This document shows, piece after piece, positions 35,817-44,316 of a stretch of DNA of 64,000 nucleotides. The stretch is from positions 35,046 through 99,045 of the forward strand of contig NZ_CABFLM010000071.1 in the NCBI RefSeq assembly GCF_901873365.1, given 5' to 3'. Made by a program: the position numbers and the translations under genes. How positions within the stretch are numbered: position 1 is the stretch's first letter; the number at the start of each line of letters is the position of its first letter. The notes below the pieces were generated by a model. It saw only the letters and a list, made by a program, of their open reading frames with translations, made no database searches and was not told the origin of the DNA. The stretch comes from an uncultured Aggregatibacter sp. Its GTDB lineage: Bacteria; Pseudomonadota; Gammaproteobacteria; Enterobacterales; Pasteurellaceae.

Positions 35817-36947
35817 ATGTTATTACTGGATCAAGAAACAGTTTCGTTTGATAACGCAAGAATTATTGCTGTCGTTTCTCAGCGTGAAAATATTTTAAGT
35901 GAAGTTGCTCAAGTACTACGTACAAGAGGCTTGGAAAATATTGAAATTGTTAAACGGGATGTTTTTGTTTCTTCTGAAGGCTTGTCTTTTGCTACGGAAA
36001 ATTATGTAGGCGTGATTATTGATGCCGGCAATGAATCAAATAATAAAACAATTATTGATCATGTCTTTAGTATTGTTCCCCAAAATGTTTGGTGTTGCGT
36101 TATTGGTGATAGTGATTCTATTTCGCTGTCTCAAAAATTATTAGGCGAAGGTGTCTTATACTTTAACTCTCACACGCAATTAATCCAGATGGCTGATAAA
36201 ATTGTCTCTGGCGTCAATATTCCAAGAGTAAGAGATACTGTAAAAATTGCCGTTTTAGGTTGTAAAGGGGGAATTGGTACAAGTTTAATTAGTGCGCATA
36301 TCGCTAATGAAATAGCTCGAAATAAAGCGGTTCCTACTTTGTTAGCTCAAGGGCTAAACGGTTCTCATGATCTTGATCTTTTATTTGATAAGCGGCTATC
36401 TAATAGTGTTGTTGAAGGAGTGTCTCACCTTGATTTATTTGATGGGAATTTAGAACAACTTTCTAAAGCAGTTTTAGATAAATATAACTTTATTATTTAC
36501 GATCAAGCACTCTACAATGTTCATAAGGATGATTTTTCTCATTTTTTAAATGAGTACAGCAATTTTGTATTAGTTGTAGAGCGTAGAATTAGTTCTTTGA
36601 GAGTAGCTAAGCAGTTTTTAGATGAATGCGAACGTATCCGTATTTCACAAGGGAAGCCTATTAGAACATTTGTCTGTATATCAGATAGCCGCCTTGAAAC
36701 CTCTAAGTTAATGGCGAAAAGTGATATTCAAGTGTTATTAGGAACACAAATTGATGGTGTAATACCGTTTATTAAAAATACCAATACAAAAACGGTATTA
36801 GATATTAATCTTGGTAAAGAGGGGAAAAAAGAAATGAACTCTTTAGCTATGAAAATTATAGGTGCCGTTTCACGTAATAGTAAATTAGGTGAGAAAGAAA
36901 AGAAAAGTCTATTTTCTCAAATCCTTGAAAAACTTATTAACAAGTAG
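35817..36947 (+). CDS. tadZ: TadZ, ParA/MinD-like localisation protein
   Basis: Directs the Tad machine to a cell pole. A receiver-like N-terminal domain (about 1-130) is followed by a MinD/ParA-type ATPase domain with an atypical Walker A, GCKGGIGTS (about residue 148). The usual signature lysine pattern KGGxGKT is changed to KGGIGTS, as noted for TadZ proteins. The 376-aa length is normal. It precedes tadA by 11 bp. Confidence 0.9.
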   Translation: MLLLDQETVSFDNARIIAVVSQRENILSEVAQVLRTRGLENIEIVKRDVFVSSEGLSFATENYVGVIIDAGNESNNKTIIDHVFSIVPQNVWCCVIGDSDSISLSQKLLGEGVLYFNSHTQLIQMADKIVSGVNIPRVRDTVKIAVLGCKGGIGTSLISAHIANEIARNKAVPTLLAQGLNGSHDLDLLFDKRLSNSVVEGVSHLDLFDGNLEQLSKAVLDKYNFIIYDQALYNVHKDDFSHFLNEYSNFVLVVERRISSLRVAKQFLDECERIRISQGKPIRTFVCISDSRLETSKLMAKSDIQVLLGTQIDGVIPFIKNTNTKTVLDINLGKEGKKEMNSLAMKIIGAVSRNSKLGEKEKKSLFSQILEKLINK

Positions 36948-36958
36948 AACAATCAAGT

Positions 36959-38239
36959 ATGTTAACTAAAGAACAGCAGATATTTTTTAGAAGTGAAGTT
37001 TTAAGTAATCTTGATATTGAAAAGATTGATCAGCTTCAAACTGACAGAAACTTATTAGTAAATGAGTTAATTCAAATAGTTAACCGAGTTGCTAATAAGA
37101 GTTCTGTGTATGTTTCATCAGCAGATGCTCTCGCTATGGCAGAAATGGTGGCGGATGAAATCGGTGGTTATGGGCCACTGAGAGAGTTAATGTCAGATGA
37201 TACAGTAAATGATATTTTAGTTAACGGTCCTAATGATATTTGGGTAGAGCGTGCAGGTATTCTTGAAAAAACAGATAAAACATTTATCAATAATGAGCAG
37301 TTAACAGATATTGCAAAACGTTTGGTTGCGCGAGTAGGTCGTCGTATTGATGATAGTAGTCCTCTGGTAGACTCTCGCTTACCGGACGGTAGCCGTTTAA
37401 ATGTCGTTATTGCACCTATTGCATTAGATGGTACGTCTATTTCTATTCGTAAATTCAGTAAGAATAAAAAGAGTTTACAGGAGTTGGTAAGCTTTGGTTC
37501 CATGACGCGTGATATGGCGAACTTTTTAATTATAGCAGCAAGATCTCGTGTCAATATCATTGTATCGGGGGGGACAGGTTCAGGTAAAACAACGTTATTA
37601 AATGCGTTATCTAACTATATTTCTCATACTGAGCGGGTTATTACCCTTGAGGATACGGCAGAGTTACGTTTAGAGCAACCTCATGTTGTACGTCTAGAAA
37701 CACGTTTAGCCGGGGTGGAGCATACCGGTGAGGTGAGTATGCAGGATTTGGTGATTAATGCTTTGCGTATGCGGCCTGAACGTATCATTGTAGGGGAATG
37801 TCGTGGTGGAGAAGCATTCCAAATGTTGCAAGCAATGAATACCGGTCATGATGGCTCAATGTCTACTCTGCATGCGAATAGCCCGAGAGACGCAATATCA
37901 CGTCTAGAAAGTATGGTAATGATGTCGAGTGCGGCATTACCTTTAGAGGCTATTCGGAGAAATATTTCATCTGCGGTAAATGTTATTGTGCAAGCTTCCC
38001 GACTCAATGATGGTTCAAGAAAAATTATGAACATCACAGAAGTGATGGGAATGGAAAATGGACAGGTTGTTCTACAGGATATTTTTAGTTATAAGGCAAG
38101 TAGATACCGTGATGCGAATGGGAAAATTATGGGTGAGTTTATCAATCATGGATTATTAAGTCGCTCTGTTGTTTTCCAAAATGCACAGGTGTTTAATCTT
38201 AGCAATGAATTGCAAAGTATTTTTGGAGAAGTGAACTAA
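36959..38239 (+). CDS. tadA: TadA secretion ATPase (CpaF family)
   Basis: Hexameric ATPase that powers Flp pilus polymerisation. Walker A is VSGGTGSGKTTLLNAL (about residue 203), the Asp box ITLEDTAEL (about 228), and the Walker B/His box RIIVGECRGGEAFQMLQAMNTGHDGSMSTLHANS (about 275-310). The 426-aa length is typical. The stop overlaps the tadB start by one base. Confidence 0.96.
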   Translation: MLTKEQQIFFRSEVLSNLDIEKIDQLQTDRNLLVNELIQIVNRVANKSSVYVSSADALAMAEMVADEIGGYGPLRELMSDDTVNDILVNGPNDIWVERAGILEKTDKTFINNEQLTDIAKRLVARVGRRIDDSSPLVDSRLPDGSRLNVVIAPIALDGTSISIRKFSKNKKSLQELVSFGSMTRDMANFLIIAARSRVNIIVSGGTGSGKTTLLNALSNYISHTERVITLEDTAELRLEQPHVVRLETRLAGVEHTGEVSMQDLVINALRMRPERIIVGECRGGEAFQMLQAMNTGHDGSMSTLHANSPRDAISRLESMVMMSSAALPLEAIRRNISSAVNVIVQASRLNDGSRKIMNITEVMGMENGQVVLQDIFSYKASRYRDANGKIMGEFINHGLLSRSVVFQNAQVFNLSNELQSIFGEVN

Positions 38240-39123
38240 TGTCTTTACTTTATTATATTCTTTTAGCCTTCGGTGGATTGTTAGTCATTTATGTATTGAC
38301 CAGTTGGTTTGTGACTAAGAAAAAAATTAATGAATATAATAGTACAGAGAACAAATTAGAAACCTTTGCTCAAGGTATTAAGTCTAAGTTGTCGCTATGG
38401 TTATTCTATTTTTCAGGTGGGCAACGAAAGAATATTCTGCGGAATAGTGTAATTAGCGTCTTATCATTCTTAGCTTTTTTTGCAATTAATGTGAGTTATA
38501 TTCATATTGATAGACTAACCTTTAGTATTATTTTTGTTTTTGCTTTTGTTATGTTTATATGGAAGTTAGGCCAACGACGTAATAGAAAAGTATTTAATAA
38601 TGTATTCCCAGAGGTTATTCAGATTTTGATAGCAGCATCTTCTTCCGGTGCAGGGTTATTACAAGGGCTGGAACGTTGTGGACAAGAATTGACAGGGCAG
38701 TTAGGTGCTGAGTTCAGAAATATTCATAGACGTTTGGCTATTGGTGAGGATCCAATTACGGTGTTTGATGAGAGCTATACACGTTATCCATATAAAGAAT
38801 TTTACTTTTTTATTACGATTATCCGGACCAATCTGAGTAAAGGGGGACAGATAAAAGAAGTTATATCAAGATTAGGACGCGTTATTGCCGATAGTACTAA
38901 GATGGAAAAAAAGAAAAAAGCAATGACATCGGAAGCAAGAATGTCAGCAATGATTGTGGCTTGTTTCCCTATTGGGTTCTTTATTTTCATGAAATTTACA
39001 ATGCCGGAGAATTTTGAGTTTATTACCACCGATCCTACAGGGCGATATATATTATATTATGTGTTTGGTAGTGTTGCGTTTGGTATGTTGATTATTTGGG
39101 GATTAATGAGGAAGTCAACATGA
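38239..39123 (+). CDS. tadB: TadB inner-membrane platform protein
   Basis: GspF-like membrane protein. The T2SSF domain has ASSSGAGLLQGLERCGQELTGQLG (about residue 133), and C-terminal helices follow. A first pair of helices lies near 3-22 and 72-110. It is expected to pair with TadC as the membrane platform contacted by TadA. It overlaps tadA and tadC by start-stop overlaps. Confidence 0.93.
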   Translation: MSLLYYILLAFGGLLVIYVLTSWFVTKKKINEYNSTENKLETFAQGIKSKLSLWLFYFSGGQRKNILRNSVISVLSFLAFFAINVSYIHIDRLTFSIIFVFAFVMFIWKLGQRRNRKVFNNVFPEVIQILIAASSSGAGLLQGLERCGQELTGQLGAEFRNIHRRLAIGEDPITVFDESYTRYPYKEFYFFITIIRTNLSKGGQIKEVISRLGRVIADSTKMEKKKKAMTSEARMSAMIVACFPIGFFIFMKFTMPENFEFITTDPTGRYILYYVFGSVAFGMLIIWGLMRKST

Positions 39124-39980
39124 CAGTAAAATTACTTCTAATTTACCTATTAGTTATTGCGTTTTCTCTTGTTCTACTGTTTATATCAATTTCGGGTGGT
39201 AAGAACCTTCGTCGTAATGAAGATATTCTGGCCGGTAGATTCTCTGAAGCTAATGAGTCTGATGCAGCGAATAAAAATAAGACAAAGCAGCAAATTGAAC
39301 TTGAATTGTTATTAATTAATAATAATCCTTTATTAAAGGTTTTGGGAATTATTGATAAGAATATTAAGCTAAAATTAGCGATTATGACTTTAGTATTCTT
39401 TGTATATTACTTGTTTTTTGGTCGAGATGCTGAGGGTTTTTCTCTAATTATTAGTTGTTTATTGATTTTTATTGGTATTATCATTGTTCCTGGATTTCTT
39501 ACCGGTTTTGTCTTAAAATCCAAAACTAAAAAAATAATGAATGATTTAACCAGTTTTATTGATCTTGTTGCAGTTAATGTGCAAACAGGGGTGAGTATTG
39601 AAGCGGCATTAAAACAGGTTGCAACAGATTTTAAAAAGCTAAATCCGGATTTATCTTATGTTATGTTGAGAGTCATTCGAAAATCTGAGCTGACAGGTAT
39701 GTCGCAGGCTCTACAAGATTTGGCAATTTCATTACCGACTACTGAAATCAGAATGTTTTGTACAGTAATGCAACAAAGTTTAAATTTTGGTTCGTCTATC
39801 TATGATCAGCTCATCCAGCTTTCTAGTGATATTCGAGAGTTACAGTTATTAACGATAGAAGAAAAACTAGGGACTCTTTCTGCTAAAATGAGCGTTCCGT
39901 TGATTCTTTTTATCATGTTCCCGATTATTATATTAATTTTAGCTCCTGGCGTATTGAGGGTATTTCCAAATGTCTTTTAA
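39120..39980 (+). CDS. tadC: TadC inner-membrane platform protein
   Basis: Second GspF-like platform protein. I start it at the ATG 39120 (MTVKLLLIYLLVIAF). It overlaps the tadB stop as ATGA and has GAGGAAG upstream; an earlier in-frame start lies deep in tadB. The T2SSF domain has LVAVNVQTGVSIEAALKQVATDFK (about residue 150) and a long terminal helix at 268-285. The 286-aa length is typical. Confidence 0.93.
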   Translation: MTVKLLLIYLLVIAFSLVLLFISISGGKNLRRNEDILAGRFSEANESDAANKNKTKQQIELELLLINNNPLLKVLGIIDKNIKLKLAIMTLVFFVYYLFFGRDAEGFSLIISCLLIFIGIIIVPGFLTGFVLKSKTKKIMNDLTSFIDLVAVNVQTGVSIEAALKQVATDFKKLNPDLSYVMLRVIRKSELTGMSQALQDLAISLPTTEIRMFCTVMQQSLNFGSSIYDQLIQLSSDIRELQLLTIEEKLGTLSAKMSVPLILFIMFPIIILILAPGVLRVFPNVF

Positions 39981-40752
39981 ACTTATCAAAAAAACTTTAT
40001 TTTGTAGCGTTTTATTGTCTATTAGTGCTTGTTCATCTATGTTTGAGGGTGGTTCCACTGATGATGCTGGAGTTTATGCAGATGATGAAAGCATTACAAC
40101 TAAAGAAACCTTGTATCAAAATACGCGAAATTATGATGCGTTGATTTCAATGTATCGTAGTATTCTAAAAAATGAAGATGATTTATTAACACGTTATAAA
40201 TTATCTGAAGCTTACTACAAGAAAGGAGATAGTAGTTCATCTTTATTGTATTTGCAGCCTATCTTAAGTTCCGGCGGTTCTTTGGCTGAAAAGGCAAAGA
40301 TTTTGCAGGCTAAGAATCTCAATATGCTAAAACGCTATAGAGAAGCATTGGATGTTGAAAATGCGGTGTTATCATCCTCTCCAACGAATGGTGAAGTTTA
40401 TAATTTACGCGGTGTGACTTATGCGCATTTAAATGATTTAAATAGTGCAAGAGAGAATTTTGATAAAGCTCGCGAGTATTTTCTGAATGATGTTATTGCA
40501 ATTAATAACCTAGCAATGTTAAGCATTATTAATGGTGATTATCGTAATGCAATTTCTTTATTATTGCCGCAATATTTGAATGGTATTAGAGAGCAACGTT
40601 TGGTTCATAATTTAGTTTTTGCTTTAGTGAAGAACAATGAACTTGATTATGCGAAAGATATTATCCTGAAAGAAAATTTGAATACCTCACCAGATTCGTT
40701 AATTGATGCACTTAGAAAAACAGAACGCATTTCAGATTATATTGCAAAATAA
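39970..40752 (+). CDS. tadD: TadD TPR lipoprotein
   Basis: Outer-membrane lipoprotein needed for assembly or insertion of the secretin. It has a signal peptide with a lipobox ending in Cys-21 (SISACSS). The rest is helical with tetratricopeptide repeats (about 60-200; YNLRGVTYAHLNDLNSARENF is one). It overlaps tadC by 11 bp and uses GAGGG in the tadC end as ribosome site. Confidence 0.92.
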   Translation: MSFKLIKKTLFCSVLLSISACSSMFEGGSTDDAGVYADDESITTKETLYQNTRNYDALISMYRSILKNEDDLLTRYKLSEAYYKKGDSSSSLLYLQPILSSGGSLAEKAKILQAKNLNMLKRYREALDVENAVLSSSPTNGEVYNLRGVTYAHLNDLNSARENFDKAREYFLNDVIAINNLAMLSIINGDYRNAISLLLPQYLNGIREQRLVHNLVFALVKNNELDYAKDIILKENLNTSPDSLIDALRKTERISDYIAK

Positions 40753-40769
40753 TTTTCAGGAACGTTGAT

Positions 40770-41339
40770 ATGAAACTAAAGAAGTTTGTATTAGGTAATA
40801 GAGGTGCAGCCCCTGTTGAGTTCGTGTTAACAATTGCTTTTTATTTCCTTGCCGTATGTTTGATTCTAGAGTTCTGTCGGATTGCTATTACAACAAGCTA
40901 TTGGGATTTAGCAGTGACGGAAAGTGTTAGAATTTCAAAGAATGAATATGATGGTAAAGGCAGTTATCTGAATGTCTTTAAAAATAATCTTCAGAAGCAA
41001 CTTAACGCACAAGAGAAGTCAACATTAGGAAATTTCCTTCAGTTAGATAAAAACAACGGTTATGATGTTGATGTCAAATATGTTAATTGTTCTCAAGGGA
41101 AATCTTGTATCAATGCGTTGCTAAATAAAGACTTCAAAAAAATTCCATCATCGAGTGGAGCAACACAATATGATACAGATGGGAAAGGTTCGACATTAGC
41201 TTATTATACGGTCGTGTATAAGTATAAGTTTTTGGTTCCGGTGCCCTTTGTCCCGAATTCTTTAGTTCAACATGTTTTAACCAGAGAATTTGTTATGGTG
41301 CAGGAATGGCAACGTTCTCAATTTCCTGTTACGCCTTAA
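40770..41339 (+). CDS. tadE: TadE pseudopilin
   Basis: Minor pilin-like protein. The short leader MKLKKFVLGNRG ends in Gly, followed by AAPVEFVLTIAFYFLAVCLILEF with Glu at mature position 5. It should therefore be cut by TadV. The 189-aa length and paired Cys (CSQGKSC) fit TadE. AGGAACGTTGAT lies upstream of the start. TadE and TadF are required for Flp pilus assembly in A. actinomycetemcomitans. Confidence 0.9.
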   Translation: MKLKKFVLGNRGAAPVEFVLTIAFYFLAVCLILEFCRIAITTSYWDLAVTESVRISKNEYDGKGSYLNVFKNNLQKQLNAQEKSTLGNFLQLDKNNGYDVDVKYVNCSQGKSCINALLNKDFKKIPSSSGATQYDTDGKGSTLAYYTVVYKYKFLVPVPFVPNSLVQHVLTREFVMVQEWQRSQFPVTP

Positions 41340-41390
41340 TCATCCAGAGAGTTGGGTAGGTTTGTTTGCGACAAAATTATGGTAGACGGT

Positions 41391-42011
41391 ATGAATAATA
41401 ATTTTTTAAATCGAGTGAGTTCTTTTAGACAAAGTAAAAAAGGCTCAGTGACGATTGAATTTGCGCTTACGCTGATGATTTTAGTTATTGTTTTTGCGTT
41501 CCTAGCCGATTTAGTCGTTCAGCGTTCGACCCAAGCAAAGTTAGATAATACTTCTCTGTCTTTAGTGAGTATATTACGTGAAAGGGTTCAATTGTATAGT
41601 GACAACGGTAACGCAGTATTAACGGATGGTACAAAAGGTGCTGCCGGCGGTTTTAGCGTTGTTGGTAGCAGTGATGGTGATTTGAACCAATATATTCAGT
41701 TAGCAAACTTGATGTTATTTGGCGATCGAAATGCGAACAAAGCAAAAGTGACTTTGGAACGTTTTTCTCCTGACTCAAAGCAATATGATAAAGTGAGTAA
41801 TTCGTCCGCTTGTGAGCCATATAAACCATTGAATACATTGGAGCATCTTTCTCCTCGTTCAGAAACGAATAATTTACGGAAGATCCCTCTTTACCAAGTT
41901 ACATTGTGCGTAGAAGTGAATAGCTTTTTTCAGAGCATGATTGCGCAGAAGGGAACGGTTTCTAACGGTTTTCTACGTTCTTCAACATTTGCACCGGCTC
42001 GGGCGAAATAG
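41391..42011 (+). CDS. tadF: TadF pseudopilin
   Basis: Minor pilin-like protein, about 206 aa. I start it at ATG 41391 (MNNNFLNRVSSFRQ), since the two earlier in-frame starts (41352 TTG, 41379 ATG) give a leader unlike known TadF. The KKG leader end is followed by SVTIEFALTLMILVIVFAFLADL with Glu-5. It is the last gene of the locus in this window; a terminator follows at 42056. tadG, which follows tadF in A. actinomycetemcomitans, is not present. Confidence 0.9.
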   Translation: MNNNFLNRVSSFRQSKKGSVTIEFALTLMILVIVFAFLADLVVQRSTQAKLDNTSLSLVSILRERVQLYSDNGNAVLTDGTKGAAGGFSVVGSSDGDLNQYIQLANLMLFGDRNANKAKVTLERFSPDSKQYDKVSNSSACEPYKPLNTLEHLSPRSETNNLRKIPLYQVTLCVEVNSFFQSMIAQKGTVSNGFLRSSTFAPARAK

Positions 42012-42055
42012 TTGTTAGAGTATAATCCCGGCTTGATAAACCACTTGTCTTATAT

Positions 42056-42100
42056 ACTGCACCAAGATTAGGCATATTGTCCTAGTATGGTGCAGTTTCT
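42056..42100 (+). terminator. terminator ending the tad operon
   Basis: ACTGCACCA / TGGTGCAGT 9-bp outer stem with an inner TAGG/CCTA pair, followed by TTTCTTT. It closes the locus right after tadF. The remaining 42100-42228 before pheA shows no leader peptide rich in Phe and no clear promoter. Confidence 0.8.
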
Positions 42101-42228
42101 TTATGGTAACTTAGCACCGGCAAATGCTTTATTAATGCCGATTCGTTAAGGAAATTTCTGATAATTCCTCGTCGATACCAAAAAATTTGAGCTGAAAAAC
42201 GCAATAGTATTCAAATAAAGGAAAAGTT

Positions 42229-43401
42229 ATGTCATTGGATTTGAGTGAAATTCGACAGCAGATTACCCAAATTGACCGCAGTTTATTAAAGTTACTTTCC
42301 GAGCGTCATCGTCTTGCGTTTGATGTGGCGCGTAGTAAAGAAATGACACAGAAGCCATTACGTGATGTGGTGCGTGAAGAACAGCTGTTACAAGAGTTAG
42401 TGCAATTTTCTGAAAATGAAAATTATCAACTTGAGCCACAATATATTACTGCAATTTTCCAAAAAATTATTGAAGATTCGGTGCTGACGCAACAAGTTTA
42501 TTTACAGAAAAAGTTGAATTCACAACGCGAGGAGAACATCCACATTGCCTTTCTCGGCAAGCGAGGATCTTATTCTCATTTGGCGGCACGAAATTATGCC
42601 GCTCGATACCAAGAAGAATTGGTGGAAATAAGTTGTGCCAGTTTTGATCAGGTTTTTGCTAAAGTGCAAAACGGTGAAGCAGATTATGGTGTTCTCCCAT
42701 TGGAAAATACCACATCCGGCACGATTAACGAAGTTTATGATCTGTTGCAACACACTGATTTGTCTTTGGTGGGGGAATTGGCTTATCCTATTCAGCACTG
42801 CGTTTTAGTCAATGGGCAGCATGAGTTAAGCCAAATTGATACCCTATATAGCCATCCTCAAGTGATCCAGCAATGTAGTCAATTTATCCATGGTTTAGAT
42901 CGCGTGCATATTGAATATTGTGAAAGCAGTTCTCATGCTATGCAGTTGGTTGCCGGATTGAACAAACCCAATATTGCTGCCTTGGGCAGCGAAGAGGGAG
43001 GAAAGTTATACGGTTTGACTGTGCTGAAACGCAGTATTGCCAACCAAGAAAACAATATCACTCGCTTTATTGTTATCGCGAAAGAATCGCATAATGTTTC
43101 GCCACAAATTCATGCAAAAACACTCTTGTTAATGAGTACGGGGCAGCAGGCTGGTGCTTTGGTGGAGGCGTTATGGGTGTTTAAAAAACACAATATCAAC
43201 ATGACAAAATTAGCTTCCCGTCCGATTTATGGGAAACCATGGCAGGAAATGTTTTATTTGGAAATTGAGGCGAATATTCATCATCCTGACACGCAGGCTG
43301 CATTGGAAGAATTAAAACAAGTTAGCCACCAGTTGAAAATTTTAGGATGTTATCCAAGTGAAATTGTTACACCCACTAAAATTTTACCTGACTCCCAATA
43401 A
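42229..43401 (+). CDS. pheA: bifunctional chorismate mutase / prephenate dehydratase
   Basis: Makes phenylpyruvate from chorismate for phenylalanine synthesis. The AroQ mutase domain (about 1-85) has IDRSLLKLLSERHRLAFDVARSK. The dehydratase domain (about 100-285) has GKRGSYSHLAARNYA and NNITRFIVIAK. The ACT domain (about 300-380) carries GALVEALWVFKKHNINMTKLASRP. In E. coli the last motif is ESRP and helps bind inhibitory Phe; here the Glu is Ala. GGAAAAGTT precedes the ATG. The 390-aa length is normal. Confidence 0.96.
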   Translation: MSLDLSEIRQQITQIDRSLLKLLSERHRLAFDVARSKEMTQKPLRDVVREEQLLQELVQFSENENYQLEPQYITAIFQKIIEDSVLTQQVYLQKKLNSQREENIHIAFLGKRGSYSHLAARNYAARYQEELVEISCASFDQVFAKVQNGEADYGVLPLENTTSGTINEVYDLLQHTDLSLVGELAYPIQHCVLVNGQHELSQIDTLYSHPQVIQQCSQFIHGLDRVHIEYCESSSHAMQLVAGLNKPNIAALGSEEGGKLYGLTVLKRSIANQENNITRFIVIAKESHNVSPQIHAKTLLLMSTGQQAGALVEALWVFKKHNINMTKLASRPIYGKPWQEMFYLEIEANIHHPDTQAALEELKQVSHQLKILGCYPSEIVTPTKILPDSQ

Positions 43402-43439
43402 TGTGATGGCATAACACAATCAAAAGTGCGGTCGAAATT

Positions 43440-44249
43440 TTAACTGTTTATATGGATTAAGCTAAATTGTTCAAAGCCAAGCGCATGAAGACATTCTGAT
43501 AAGTCGTCTTCAATGATAAATGGCTTTGTATAAAACACTTGAGAAATCATATGATTTTTTGACCGCACTTTGACTTCATTTAGTAAAAAGGCTATTCGTT
43601 TAGCGATTGCTTCCCCTGAATCAATGAAATGGCTCACTTGTGGTAAGCATTGCTGAATTTCCGATTTTATGAGCGGAAAATGTGTACAACCCAGCACAAT
43701 CGCGTCTAAATCGGGCATCATTATCCATTCGCTTAACTCCGTTCTTATGTCATTTAAATCAACAGGATAACCACGTAATTTACGTTCTGCCAGTTCGACA
43801 AGTTTGGTGCTGCCGATTTTTTCAACTCGACAAGATTGTGCATATTTTTCAATTAAATGATCGATATATTCTCGTTTAACAGTTCCTTTTGTGGCTAATA
43901 AACCAATATGCTTTGTCGAAGAGTACTCTGCCGCAGGCTTAATGGCGGGAACCGTGCCAACAATGGGAATAGAGAAATGTTGGCGTAATGAGGGTAATAC
44001 GATGGTACTGGCCGTATTACAAGCAATAACAATGAGATCTAAGGCATATAAGCGATCAAGGTGCGTGCAAATTTTATTCACACGCTCAATAATGAGTGCT
44101 TCCGATTTTTCAGAATAGGGGAAAAATGCATTATCAAAACAATAGAGATAATGACAATCCGGGAGTCGTTTTTGGACTTCTTGGTAAACGCTTAACCCTC
44201 CGACGCCGGAATCAAAAAAGAGGATTCTAGGTTTGGATAATGCTGTCAT
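43440..44249 (-). CDS. murI: glutamate racemase
   Basis: Makes D-glutamate for peptidoglycan. Both catalytic cysteines are present, in IACNTAST (about residue 77) and LGCTHFPLI (about residue 190). The N-terminal substrate motif is FFDSGVGGLSV. The 269-aa length is typical. It lies 67 bp after recG on the same strand and is convergent with pheA; only one uptake signal lies between the convergent stops. As in H. influenzae, one uptake signal is internal. Confidence 0.95.
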   Translation of the reverse strand: MTALSKPRILFFDSGVGGLSVYQEVQKRLPDCHYLYCFDNAFFPYSEKSEALIIERVNKICTHLDRLYALDLIVIACNTASTIVLPSLRQHFSIPIVGTVPAIKPAAEYSSTKHIGLLATKGTVKREYIDHLIEKYAQSCRVEKIGSTKLVELAERKLRGYPVDLNDIRTELSEWIMMPDLDAIVLGCTHFPLIKSEIQQCLPQVSHFIDSGEAIAKRIAFLLNEVKVRSKNHMISQVFYTKPFIIEDDLSECLHALGFEQFSLIHINS

Positions 44250-44316
44250 AATTCACCTGTCAAATCAGCTTTTGTCTCTTAATACGTTGTTTCAAAATAT
44301 GTCCATCATCTCAGCA

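Noticed and set aside
42012..42026. TATAAT at 42021 as a pheA promoter
   Set aside because: No -35 at proper distance, and the tad terminator at 42056 would stop the transcript before pheA.
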